Assembly (NCBI GenBank): GCA_013152315.1
Contig: JAADGP010000037.1
Coordinates: 1 to 39,510 of the forward strand
Length of the DNA stretch: 39,510 nt
Source of the DNA: FCB group bacterium
Lineage (GTDB): Bacteria; Fidelibacterota; Marinisomatia; Marinisomatales; JAADGP01
Direction: 5' to 3'
Under the pieces are notes generated by a model. The model did not search any database. It worked only from the letters and a program-made list of their open reading frames with translations, and was not told the origin of the DNA. Below are positions 12,601 through 19,712 of this stretch, piece by piece (positions within the stretch are counted from its first letter, which is position 1; every line of letters begins with the position of its first letter). The position numbers and the translations under genes were made by a program.

Positions 12601-12817
12601 TATAGCATAACCGATACACTTCTTCTGCGGCGACGGAATCGGTGCAGGGAAGTACGAGTGTTTTGTTATGCCGAAGAAAAGTGGAAAACAATATCAGGGG
12701 CAGGGCCGGGTTTTCCACACAAACTGATTCACGGGAAAAATTTATTTCCGGTAGTACATAGTCCCGGAAAAATTGTTCAGGGTTAATTCCTGTTTCACGT
12801 GAAACGGAGAGCGTCAT
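9662..12817 (-). CDS. mfd: Transcription-repair coupling factor
   Basis: A 1051-residue Mfd, a translocase that removes stalled RNA polymerase and recruits UvrA. Order of domains: UvrB-like N-terminal region, CarD-like RNA-polymerase interaction domain around 370-430 (YLVHQDYGVGRYRGLE), then a RecG-like motor with Walker A GDVGFGKTE near 521-529, DEEH near 625, the TATPIPRTLQ motif, and the motif VI region QIRGRVGR. The TRCF C-terminal domain is present but the whole is a little shorter than the usual 1100-1180. The start ATG overlaps the mnmG stop (ATGA). Codons for SVSRET near the N-terminus are written by a parS-like palindrome (12791-12806). Confidence 0.97.
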   Translation of the reverse strand: MTLSVSRETGINPEQFFRDYVLPEINFSRESVCVENPALPLILFSTFLRHNKTLVLPCTDSVAAEEVYRLCYNFWPEVTLYFPDDDADSDSVTGFGLRTDRFRSEVVNALKTDHRNLIISTASALREKVLAPIKKVHPGYFMRTGDQIDRDLLIRDLSAWGYSPEDVCLSPKTYTVRGGILDVFLLYSAYPLRIEFFGDVIDSMRLFNPLSQRKVKDVRLMEILPPPDGNSLSDPISFLERYPDLQQIKYERNSGTSATLMFQYLPDWKLRSLDRLSLSWLQTHRDAFQTMVSSRKVLIVFTETGDQIKALKPLLPKTSIFVIGSLDFSFDLPSAEILGLSAARLYNRDSTTKTRWDIESSHHQIQVSSISDLDWGDYLVHQDYGVGRYRGLETVTSKTSQQECIRIEYGNNGAVYVPVEKFNRVHKLIVSANAPPTLSTLGTNRWQQQKRRVKAVTATVVQEIINAYRSRQHPRGFTYDKNDELYDALVASFPYDETEDQRQAILAVMHDMDQPKPMDRLICGDVGFGKTEIALRASLRVVASGKKVLFLTPTTILADQHFISTKSRLEPLGIRVELLSRFRTLRQQKQILEKMLTGDLDLVIGTHRLLSPDVQFPDLGLLIIDEEHRFGVRHKEKLRQLKASVDVLILTATPIPRTLQQSLTGIRQISKIDTPPKARKPIQTSVSYFNWNLVEQHIKYELDRRGQVYFLHNDVLSLPFIAEKVQQLFPSARVSVAHGQMKSRDLERIVLSFFAGDVDVLICTTIIESGLDVANANTIIINEAHRFGLAQLYQIRGRVGRSYRQAYCYLFIPRGRVLGKQAYQRLKAIEHFTSLGSGYDIARKDLEIRGAGNLFGFKQSGHIATVGFDLYCKLLQEAVDEALGKKTNRQYPKIVFHGDAFLSVDTIPLVQDRLYFYQRLSSAESVSEIEDVHTELRDRFGSLSEPALRLLDLSRLRIRFTGTSISRIVLSSDFVTLDFTGITPFKSLEQLLSVTTKVLVSENVPYQFFPGKNDSLTLKLNSGSEKDSFRSVLLLAGLFSMKVTKKSSPKT
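12791..12806. promoter_or_regulatory. parS-like ParB-binding site 1 (inside mfd)
   Basis: The plus strand reads TGTTTCACGTGAAACG, 15 of 16 positions identical to the parS palindrome TGTTTCACGTGAAACA. It lies within codons about 4-9 of mfd. ParB nucleates on such sites near the origin to drive chromosome segregation. No parA or parB gene is in this window. Confidence 0.85.
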
Positions 12818-14682
12818 TTTCGGACCAGGTAAACGGACAATACGGCTATATCCGCCGGGCTTATGCCTTGAATTCGCATGGCCTGGCCCAGTGTTTGTGG
12901 TCGAATGGCGCTAAGCTTTTCGCGGGCCTCGTTGGACAGCCCCAATAAACCGGAATAATCCAGGTGAGCGGGCAGCGATATTTTTTCATGCCGTCTGGAT
13001 TTTTGTACCTGCTCCCACTGGCGTTGAATATATCCTTCGTATTTGACTTCTGTTTCTGCTTCGCTAAGGATTTCGTTTTTTAACCACGACCCCCAATCCG
13101 CAGGAAAATCGGGAAAGACAATCGGCAAATCGGAAATCCTTATTTCAGGTCGTTTCAATAGGGCTCGGGCCGGTTGTTTTTGGGTTAATTGTTTGGTCCC
13201 GGAACGCACGAAAACGGGGTTCATTTCATCGGGAGAAAGGGAGGTGTTGAGACAGGCGTCGACCGCCCGGGTCAGGTTTTGTTTGGTTTCCAGGAAAAGG
13301 ATTTCTTTTTGCGGAAGAAGATGAATACGTTTTGCATGGGATAGCAGTCGTGCATCAGCATTTGAAAAACGGAGGAGAAGCCGAAACTCTGCGCGAGATG
13401 TAAACATGCGATAGGGTTCCACCGTATCCTTGGTAATCAGATCATCAATGAGTACTCCGATATAGGCTTCGTTCCGGCCAAGAATCAAAGGTTCGGTTCC
13501 GGCGGATCGTGCGGCGGCATTGATTCCGGCGACCAAACCCTGGGCGGCTGCTTCCTCATAACCTGAGGTGCCATTAACCTGTCCGGCGAAAAACAAACCT
13601 GCAAGCGCTTTGGATTCCAGGGTATTCTTATGTTGTCTGGGAGGAATAAAATCGTATTCGATAGCATATCCGGGTCGCAGGAATTCCACATTTTTCAACG
13701 CCGGTATTTTCCGCAAGGCCTCCAACTGAACATCTTCCGGCAAACTGGTGGAAAACCCATTGGCATAGATTTGCCGGGAGCCGGTCCATTCCGGTTCTAA
13801 AAAGATCAAATGTTTAGAATGATGGGCAAAACGATAGACTTTATCTTCGATCGAAGGACAATAGCGGGGACCGGTTCCGTGAATATCGCCGGAATACAAG
13901 GGGGATTCGATTAGCTTTTCCCGGATGATTTCATGAACCGATTCGGACGTGTAAACCTGATGACAAAGAACATTCGGCGGATCAAAATTATGCGACCGGT
14001 AGGAAAAGGGAACCGGGTTATCATCACCGCGTACCGGTTTCGTTAGGGACCAGTCAATCGTCGCCGCATCCAGTCGCGGAGGTGTCCCAGTTTTTAGACG
14101 GCCGGTAGAAAACCCCCGTGCGTGTAATGCTTCTGTAATTCCGTTTGCGGCCGACTCTCCCATTCGCCCGGCACGTATTTTCTGCCGACCTATATGGATT
14201 AATCCGTTAAGAAAAGTACCACAGGTTAAAATAACATTCCGGCTGGCAATTCTGGTCTGGTCGGAAAGAATAACGCCCTCAATTTGGCCACGGGCGTCAA
14301 TAAAATTTACCACCTCTGCGGCGATCAGAGTTAAGTTCTTTAATCGGGACAAGTGCCGCTGAACACCTTGCTCATACAGCCGTTTATCCACCTGTGCCCT
14401 GGGAGACCAGACCGACCGGCCCTTGGAGCGATTGAGAATTTTAAACTGAATACCGGCCCAATCGGCGAAACGGCCCATAATACCACCCAACACGTCAATT
14501 TCGCGAACGATTTGACCCTTGGCCAGTCCTCCGATGGCCGGATTACAGGACATTCGGGCGATACTGCGAAGATCCATAGTAATCAAAGCTGTTTTTCGTC
14601 CCAGATACGCGGCGATGGAAGCGGCTTCTACCCCGGCATGACCACCACCGACAACAAGGATGTCAAACTCTTCGTGTTTCAC
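12814..14682 (-). CDS. mnmG: tRNA uridine-5-carboxymethylaminomethyl modification enzyme MnmG (GidA)
   Basis: A 622-residue FAD protein which with MnmE installs the cmnm5 or nm5 group on wobble U34. The dinucleotide-binding motif VVGGGHAGVEAA is at 10-21. Family blocks include CNPAIGGLAKG, GRSVWSPRAQVDKRLY, GRLKTGTPPRLD and FTSRAEFRLLLR, with GQVNGTSGYEEAAAQG for FAD. The start is GTG at 14682-14680, preceded by GGAAAG in the last mnmE codons; a parS-like palindrome covers this start. Six nt separate it from mnmE, and its stop overlaps the mfd start. Length is normal. Confidence 0.98.
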   Translation of the reverse strand: MKHEEFDILVVGGGHAGVEAASIAAYLGRKTALITMDLRSIARMSCNPAIGGLAKGQIVREIDVLGGIMGRFADWAGIQFKILNRSKGRSVWSPRAQVDKRLYEQGVQRHLSRLKNLTLIAAEVVNFIDARGQIEGVILSDQTRIASRNVILTCGTFLNGLIHIGRQKIRAGRMGESAANGITEALHARGFSTGRLKTGTPPRLDAATIDWSLTKPVRGDDNPVPFSYRSHNFDPPNVLCHQVYTSESVHEIIREKLIESPLYSGDIHGTGPRYCPSIEDKVYRFAHHSKHLIFLEPEWTGSRQIYANGFSTSLPEDVQLEALRKIPALKNVEFLRPGYAIEYDFIPPRQHKNTLESKALAGLFFAGQVNGTSGYEEAAAQGLVAGINAAARSAGTEPLILGRNEAYIGVLIDDLITKDTVEPYRMFTSRAEFRLLLRFSNADARLLSHAKRIHLLPQKEILFLETKQNLTRAVDACLNTSLSPDEMNPVFVRSGTKQLTQKQPARALLKRPEIRISDLPIVFPDFPADWGSWLKNEILSEAETEVKYEGYIQRQWEQVQKSRRHEKISLPAHLDYSGLLGLSNEAREKLSAIRPQTLGQAMRIQGISPADIAVLSVYLVRK

Positions 14683-14690
14683 GTGGAACT
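14675..14690. promoter_or_regulatory. parS-like ParB-binding site 2 (over the mnmG start)
   Basis: The plus strand reads TGTTTCACGTGGAACT. Its reverse complement, AGTTCCACGTGAAACA, differs from the B. subtilis-type TGTTCCACGTGAAACA at one position. The GTG start codon of mnmG sits inside the palindrome centre. It lies about 1.9 kb from the first site. Confidence 0.8.
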
Positions 14691-16023
14691 ACTTTCCGAC
14701 GCAGAAATTGCTGAAAATGGCCCTGATAATATCATCCGGCGTTGTTTTGCCCAATAAAACATCCAAGGATTCTAAGGCGTCCCGGAATTCAAAAGAAATC
14801 AGCTCCAGGGAGGGGTTTGGGGAGTGTAAAATTGTCAGCGATTGTCGAATCGGCCTCTGAAAGGAAATCAATGCCGCATGCTGCCTGGCAGTGGTGAGCG
14901 CAACGCCACTCGAGAGCAATGGAGCCCCCCCTAAATTTTTTAAAAGTTTCGATTTGAAAGCTTCCATTCCGTCACCATAAAGAGCCGAAATAAACAGAAC
15001 ATTCGGATCAGTATTTTTCATAGAACTATCCAGTAAATCGGATTTATTCAACAGAACAATGTCCGGCTTTTTAGGTAAAGATAATTCTTCCGGAGATTTG
15101 TCCGTTGCAGACTGAATCCAAACCAGAATATCAGCATCTTTCATAAGGGTGCGTGTCCGGGTAATTCCCGCTTCTTCTATGGAATCCCTGCTTTCGCGGA
15201 GACCGGCGGTATCAATCAGGGTAACAGGAATCCCCTCTAACGTAAACTGTACATCAATAAAATCTCGGGTAGTACCCGGATCAGGGCTGGTGATCGCCCG
15301 TTCTGAGTTGGACAGACGATTTAACAATGTGGATTTACCGGAATTTGGGGGACCGGTAAGTACAACAGTAGCGCCAAAAGTTAACAAGTGACCCCGCTGA
15401 TAGGTAGCCAATAAATTGCTTGTAGATCTGTCGAGAGAAGTTGTGTCTTTCAATAGACCGGGGAGAAAACCCGGTTCGATTTCTTCCTCGGAAATATCCA
15501 GCGCATATTCCACGGATTGCAGGAGTGACATTAATTTTGTTTTTAAGGCGACCAGTCGGGTCGATAAATCACCCCGAAGGAGCCGATGATGTAAACGAGT
15601 GCTTTCCAGAGATTGAGCCTCAATGAAAGATGCCACGGCTTCGGCCTGGATTAAATCCATTTTCCCAAGGACAAAAGCCCGCTTGGTGAATTCTCCGGGA
15701 TCAGCGATGCGAGCGCCACGAGTACAACAACTGGACACCAGTTGTTGTACAATCAGTGGATTTCCATGGCAGGAAATTTCCGCCATGTCCTCACCGGTAT
15801 AGGAATTGGGAGACCGGAAAAACGTAGCCATCGCATCATCAAAGATAAGACCGGTGGAATCTTCCAGGCGGAGAAAGGTCGCCTGACGATGTTTAGGCGG
15901 ACGATGTTGGGAATCAAGAGCCTTGAGGATGTCGCCGGATTGGGGTCCGCTAAGACGAACGACCGCCAGTCCGCCGACACCGGGAGGGGTGGCCGGGGCG
16001 ACAATCGTATCGTGTTCGATCAT
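14689..16023 (-). CDS. mnmE: tRNA modification GTPase MnmE (TrmE)
   Basis: A 444-residue GTPase partner of MnmG. The N-terminal folate-binding domain starts DTIVAPATPPGVGGLAVVR. The G domain has G1 GPPNSGKS (224-231), the PGTTRD switch, DTAG (271-274) and NKSD (326-329). The protein ends in FCVGK, the C-terminal cysteine motif required for modification. The gene overlaps the yidC stop by 4 nt (ATGA) and is followed 6 nt later by mnmG, the ancestral order for this cluster. Confidence 0.98.
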   Translation of the reverse strand: MIEHDTIVAPATPPGVGGLAVVRLSGPQSGDILKALDSQHRPPKHRQATFLRLEDSTGLIFDDAMATFFRSPNSYTGEDMAEISCHGNPLIVQQLVSSCCTRGARIADPGEFTKRAFVLGKMDLIQAEAVASFIEAQSLESTRLHHRLLRGDLSTRLVALKTKLMSLLQSVEYALDISEEEIEPGFLPGLLKDTTSLDRSTSNLLATYQRGHLLTFGATVVLTGPPNSGKSTLLNRLSNSERAITSPDPGTTRDFIDVQFTLEGIPVTLIDTAGLRESRDSIEEAGITRTRTLMKDADILVWIQSATDKSPEELSLPKKPDIVLLNKSDLLDSSMKNTDPNVLFISALYGDGMEAFKSKLLKNLGGAPLLSSGVALTTARQHAALISFQRPIRQSLTILHSPNPSLELISFEFRDALESLDVLLGKTTPDDIIRAIFSNFCVGK

Positions 16024-17708
16024 TTTTTCTTCGGTTTTTTCCCTGATGAAACCGGGACCAGCGTTTCCTCGGTTGGGGTTAAATATTTCTGCTGTACGAT
16101 TGTCAGCACATTGAATAGGGTATAATACAGGTTCAATCCGCTGGGGAAACGATAAAAGATAAACAGCATCACCAGATTCATAATATAGGTCATTTGTTTT
16201 TGTTGTCCGGCCGCCTGGGTTGTGGGCATCATCATTTGCTGGAGCAACATGGTAACTGCCATGACAATGGGCAGAATATTAAGCGGGAAACCGCCAATGT
16301 ACATTAAAGTATCCGGGGCCGATAAATCAGTTATCCACAGGACAAAAGGTGCGCCACGTAACTCAATTGTGGAACGAAAGACCTGGAAAAGTGCAATCAA
16401 CAACGGCATTTGCAATACAACCGGCAGGCAGCCGCCCAGTGGATTTACACCGTATTCCTTGTACAGATTCATGGTGGCCTTGTTCAGCTTTTGAGGATCA
16501 CCTTTATATTTTTCTTTCAGACTGGCCAGCATCGGCTGAACCTGCTGCATTTTCTTAGTAGACTGGTAGCTCTTCTTGGTTAGGGGATAAACAACTATTT
16601 TTACGGCAATTGCAAAGAGAATAAGGATGACACCATAATTAGGTATCCACTTATGTGTATACGTAAGCAAAGCCAGGATACCGCGACTGATGGGTCGAAT
16701 AACGGACCAACCCAAGGTCATGATTTTTTCTAAATCCACATTCATACCGTGAATTCGTTTATACTCCAAAGGTCCGATATAAAGAGTTGTAATTTGATCC
16801 TGGGAAGCGGAAAGGATAAGCGAAACGTTATATAGCGGAACGGTTTTATTTTGATACATGCCACTGATTTCTGCACCCATCCCCGGTGTCTGGGGGATAA
16901 GCGCCGCGGCAAAATACTTGGATCGAACGGCAACCCAATTTGTACTGCCGGTCATTTTGCTTTTTAATTCCTTTTTCTTGGGAATCTTGGGATTTTGTAT
17001 TTCTCCGGCCTGGTTCACGTAGCCCCGAAAATAAAACAAGTCATCTTTGCTGTTTTTTTCGGTAATAGGCATACCCCCGCTCCATGATAACTGAAACGTT
17101 CCCGCGGAAAGGTTTTCTTCGACAACAGATAAATCCGTTTCAACATCGATTTTATAGGAACCGGGATAAAAAGTTAGCGTTTTGGTGATTTCTTTGCCGC
17201 CGAAAACCGTGGTGGAAAACGTAAGGCTTTGAGGTTTTCTGAAAACATTTATTTCAGTTGGCGGAGATGCAATCTGCCAGTTGTTATCCAGAACAAGCGG
17301 GTCACCATCAATGGAAAGAGTGCTAACCAAAAGATTGTTGCTATTCCGGGGTGTTATTAATTCTACCGCTTCGGTATCATTCATGGTATATCTGTTCAAC
17401 TGAAACGAAATCAGCGAACCGCCGTTTTTTGAGCTTACAACCGCTGTGTACAAATCGGTGTTTACAGTAATCATCGTAATCATCAGGGAATCTGCAACGG
17501 GTACGGAACGGGAAGATATGATCGGTTCGTAATTTTGTGCTTCAACGGGTTCGGCGGATTTAACTTTATTCCGGGATGGTTCCGTCGCAACCGAATCAGC
17601 GGTGATTTCTCGTTTAGGTGGCGGAGGTGTCACCTTATTCATGTAAAACGGGGTTGCAATAAGTATCAGGGCGATCAGAAAAAAAGCCAGAACGGTATTT
17701 CTATCCAT
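16020..17708 (-). CDS. yidC: Membrane protein insertase YidC
   Basis: A 562-residue inner-membrane insertase working with or without Sec. It has one N-terminal membrane segment (about 6-24), a large periplasmic beta domain as in Gram-negative YidC, then the conserved Oxa1-type core with several membrane helices from about residue 340 (PNYGVILILFAIAVKIVVYP, GGCLPVVLQMPLLIALFQVF, LYYTLFNVLTIVQQKYL) and a basic tail ending KKPKKK that could contact ribosomes. It heads the yidC-mnmE-mnmG-mfd run; the promoter may sit in 17709-17757, where TATAGT occurs on the minus strand, but no good -35 is seen. rnpA, which usually lies upstream, is absent. Confidence 0.97.
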   Translation of the reverse strand: MDRNTVLAFFLIALILIATPFYMNKVTPPPPKREITADSVATEPSRNKVKSAEPVEAQNYEPIISSRSVPVADSLMITMITVNTDLYTAVVSSKNGGSLISFQLNRYTMNDTEAVELITPRNSNNLLVSTLSIDGDPLVLDNNWQIASPPTEINVFRKPQSLTFSTTVFGGKEITKTLTFYPGSYKIDVETDLSVVEENLSAGTFQLSWSGGMPITEKNSKDDLFYFRGYVNQAGEIQNPKIPKKKELKSKMTGSTNWVAVRSKYFAAALIPQTPGMGAEISGMYQNKTVPLYNVSLILSASQDQITTLYIGPLEYKRIHGMNVDLEKIMTLGWSVIRPISRGILALLTYTHKWIPNYGVILILFAIAVKIVVYPLTKKSYQSTKKMQQVQPMLASLKEKYKGDPQKLNKATMNLYKEYGVNPLGGCLPVVLQMPLLIALFQVFRSTIELRGAPFVLWITDLSAPDTLMYIGGFPLNILPIVMAVTMLLQQMMMPTTQAAGQQKQMTYIMNLVMLFIFYRFPSGLNLYYTLFNVLTIVQQKYLTPTEETLVPVSSGKKPKKK

Positions 17709-17757
17709 GGAATAAGTTTCGTTTTTTAAGAGAAATTACTATAAGGGGAACGCGTTT

Positions 17758-17798
17758 AAAAAAACAGGCGGCGGCTATGCCAGGCACAACCCGCCGCT
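17758..17798 (-). terminator. Intrinsic terminator of rpmH
   Basis: The stem pairs CCGCCGC (17791-17797) with GCGGCGG (17768-17774), with a 16-nt loop. On the minus strand it is followed by a run of seven T (17764-17758). It lies 28 nt after the rpmH stop and separates rpmH from the yidC operon. Confidence 0.85.
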
Positions 17799-17825
17799 CC
17801 GATTTTTCCGGGTGCAGGGTTCCGG

Positions 17826-17960
17826 TCAGACAGCGAGCCGTTTGCGACCTTTTCGACGACGCCGGCTAAGAACCTGGCGTCCACCGACGGTTTGCATCCG
17901 GGAGCGGAATCCGTGTTTGTTTTTACGTTTACGATTACTGGGTTGAAAGGTTCTTTTCAT
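17826..17960 (-). CDS. rpmH: 50S ribosomal protein L34
   Basis: A 44-residue protein, [10 protein letters not shown] at the start, HGFRSRM in the middle and [12 protein letters not shown] at the end, an unmistakable L34. The ATG is preceded by GGAGTGAAA, a good ribosome site. It is a component of the large ribosomal subunit and by long convention sits beside dnaA at bacterial origins. It is divergent from dnaA, with about 211 nt between the two, and is closed by its own terminator. The usual next gene, rnpA, does not follow. Confidence 0.98.
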   Translation of the reverse strand: MKRTFQPSNRKRKNKHGFRSRMQTVGGRQVLSRRRRKGRKRLAV

Positions 17961-18128
17961 TTTCACTCCATTTTGAGCCCGCAAAAATACAATCGGTTAC
18001 CCCTTAGAATAAACCTCTTTTTCCCGGTGGCCGGTGAAGGGGTTACAAAAGAGAAAATAATGTGAAAAAAGATAAAAGGTCTTGGTTTTGCGTTCGCTTT
18101 CCGCTCTAATTTTTAGGTACAATTCTTC

Positions 18129-18148
18129 TGTGGAAAACCTGTGGATAA
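18129..18148. promoter_or_regulatory. Pair of DnaA boxes upstream of dnaA
   Basis: TGTGGAAAA (18129-18137) and the perfect box TGTGGATAA (18140-18148) lie 2 nt apart, 23 nt before the dnaA ATG. A candidate promoter lies upstream, near 18083-18111 (TTGGTT, 17 nt, TCTAAT), so the boxes fall in the leader or just downstream of the start site. They fit DnaA autoregulation and could be a second half of a bipartite origin. Confidence 0.75.
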
Positions 18149-18171
18149 CTAAAAGGGCATCTGTATAATCA

Positions 18172-19506
18172 ATGATTTGGGCCAAGACCAAAGACCTTCT
18201 TAGAGAGCGACTCACCGACCATGCATATAATACATGGTTTGAGCCGGTTACGTGTATTGCCGAAACACCGTCGGAAATAATTTTGGAAGTACCCAACCAA
18301 TTCTTTTATGAATGGATTGAAAGTCATTACCGGCGAACTCTGGATACAATTTTTAAAAACGATTTTCAGCAGAACCTGTCGATTAAGTATACCGTATCTC
18401 CGGAAACGGTAAAGTCTGTTACCGCAGGAGAAGAACCGCTGATCCGTTCGGAGCGAAGTGCGAAAACGACACCACCGCTGTTAAACCGGAATTATACTTT
18501 TACTTCATTTATTGAAGGCGCCAATAATCAATTTGCCCGCGCGGCCGCATTCAGCGTTGCTGAATCACCGGGACAAAGTACTTTCAACCCCTTGGTGATT
18601 TACGGTGGTGTGGGCTTGGGAAAAACCCACCTTTTGCACGCCATTGGTAATCATATCCTGCAGACCCGCCCGGGGATAAAAATCGTCAGCGCATCCAGTG
18701 AAAAATTCACCCAGGATTTTATTTCCAGTATTCAGAAGAATAAAACCGTGGAATTTTCCCGCTACTACCGAAAGGCCGACATACTCCTGATTGACGATAT
18801 ACAATTTTTCCAGCGAAAAGAACAGACCCAGGAGCAATTTTTCCACACGTTCAACGTTCTCTATCAAGCTGGAAAACAAATTGTAATGACCGCTGATCAA
18901 TACCCCGGAGAAATGAAGGGACTTCAGGAACGTCTTTTGTCTCGCTTTCAGTCGGGACTTTCGGTGGATATACAACCACCGGATTTTGAAACGCGGGTGG
19001 CCATCCTTTTGGAAAAAGCGGAAATGAACGGGTTGGAGTTACCTTATACGTATATAGAATTTATGGCCACACATATTAAGGATAACATCCGGGAATTGGA
19101 GAGCACAATCATTCGTCTTCTGGCCACATCCTCGCTGTTCAATCGGGAAATTGATTTGGAACTGGTAAAAAAAGTTGTCCGGGAGCGTCTGGGCCAACGG
19201 GCTCTCGTAGATCTTTCATTTGAAGATATTGTGCGGCGAGTATCCCGGCTGACCAATGTGACCGAAAAAGAAATCGTCGGTGTTCGTAGAACCAAACATA
19301 TTGCCCAGGCCCGACAGATCGCCATTTATCTCTGCCGGGAAATATTAAACAACTCGCTTTCGTCCATCGGACTCTATTTTGGTGGACGGGATCACACAAC
19401 AATTATGCACGCCTGTCAAAAAATAGAAAGCCGTTTGTCGTCGGATTTGCAACTGAAGAATCTGGTGAATTCAGCCCGGCAAGAACTGAATCGGATTCCT
19501 GCATAA
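18172..19506 (+). CDS. dnaA: Chromosomal replication initiator protein DnaA
   Basis: A 444-residue origin-binding AAA+ ATPase. Domain I begins IWAKTKDLLRERL. The linker runs about 75-105. Walker A is GGVGLGKTH (145-153) and Walker B ILLIDDIQ (204-211). Domain IV carries RTKHIAQARQIA (373-384) and the signature GRDHTTIMH (405-413) that contacts DnaA boxes. The start is set by the family-typical IW just after the Met; the Shine-Dalgarno sequence is weak (AAAGGG about 15 nt upstream). It is the first plus-strand gene and stands alone: dnaN is not downstream. Confidence 0.98.
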   Translation: MIWAKTKDLLRERLTDHAYNTWFEPVTCIAETPSEIILEVPNQFFYEWIESHYRRTLDTIFKNDFQQNLSIKYTVSPETVKSVTAGEEPLIRSERSAKTTPPLLNRNYTFTSFIEGANNQFARAAAFSVAESPGQSTFNPLVIYGGVGLGKTHLLHAIGNHILQTRPGIKIVSASSEKFTQDFISSIQKNKTVEFSRYYRKADILLIDDIQFFQRKEQTQEQFFHTFNVLYQAGKQIVMTADQYPGEMKGLQERLLSRFQSGLSVDIQPPDFETRVAILLEKAEMNGLELPYTYIEFMATHIKDNIRELESTIIRLLATSSLFNREIDLELVKKVVRERLGQRALVDLSFEDIVRRVSRLTNVTEKEIVGVRRTKHIAQARQIAIYLCREILNNSLSSIGLYFGGRDHTTIMHACQKIESRLSSDLQLKNLVNSARQELNRIPA

Positions 19507-19525
19507 GCCAGGTATTTCTCTTTTT

Positions 19526-19541
19526 TGTGACCACGCTCACA
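19526..19541. promoter_or_regulatory. CRP/FNR-family-type operator
   Basis: TGTGACCACGCTCACA is a perfect TGTGA-N6-TCACA palindrome, extended to TTGTGA/TCACAA. Its centre is about 61.5 nt upstream of the start site predicted from the next promoter, the classical class I activator position. Which regulator binds is unknown; the form is that of the E. coli CRP site. Confidence 0.65.
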
Positions 19542-19558
19542 ATTGCTCAAGCATTTTC

Positions 19559-19588
19559 TTGACAGGGTTGAAACCCCCTGCCTATATT
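19559..19588 (+). promoter_or_regulatory. Strong sigma70-type promoter of the giant T9SS protein, with structured leader
   Basis: Perfect TTGACA (19559-19564), an 18-nt spacer and TATATT (19583-19588). Transcription should begin near 19595, giving a leader of about 118 nt. That leader holds two small hairpins, CCCC-T6-GGGG (19625-19638) and GGTGT/ACACC (19642-19667), and ends in a perfect AGGAGG (19703-19708) 4 nt before the ATG. No known riboswitch was recognised. Confidence 0.75.
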
Positions 19589-19712
19589 CCTGCCAATTGA
19601 TTTGGAGAACGTGGGATTCGAGCACCCCTTTTTTGGGGGAAGGTGTAACAACACAAGCGCTCACACCAATATTTCAACTTCAAACCCTGAACGAACCCTA
19701 TTAGGAGGACCT

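Noticed and set aside
19602-19712. Upstream TTG start for the giant protein, adding 37 residues
   Set aside because: It lacks a ribosome site and would place polar residues before the signal peptide; AGGAGG and ATG at 19713 explain the start far better.
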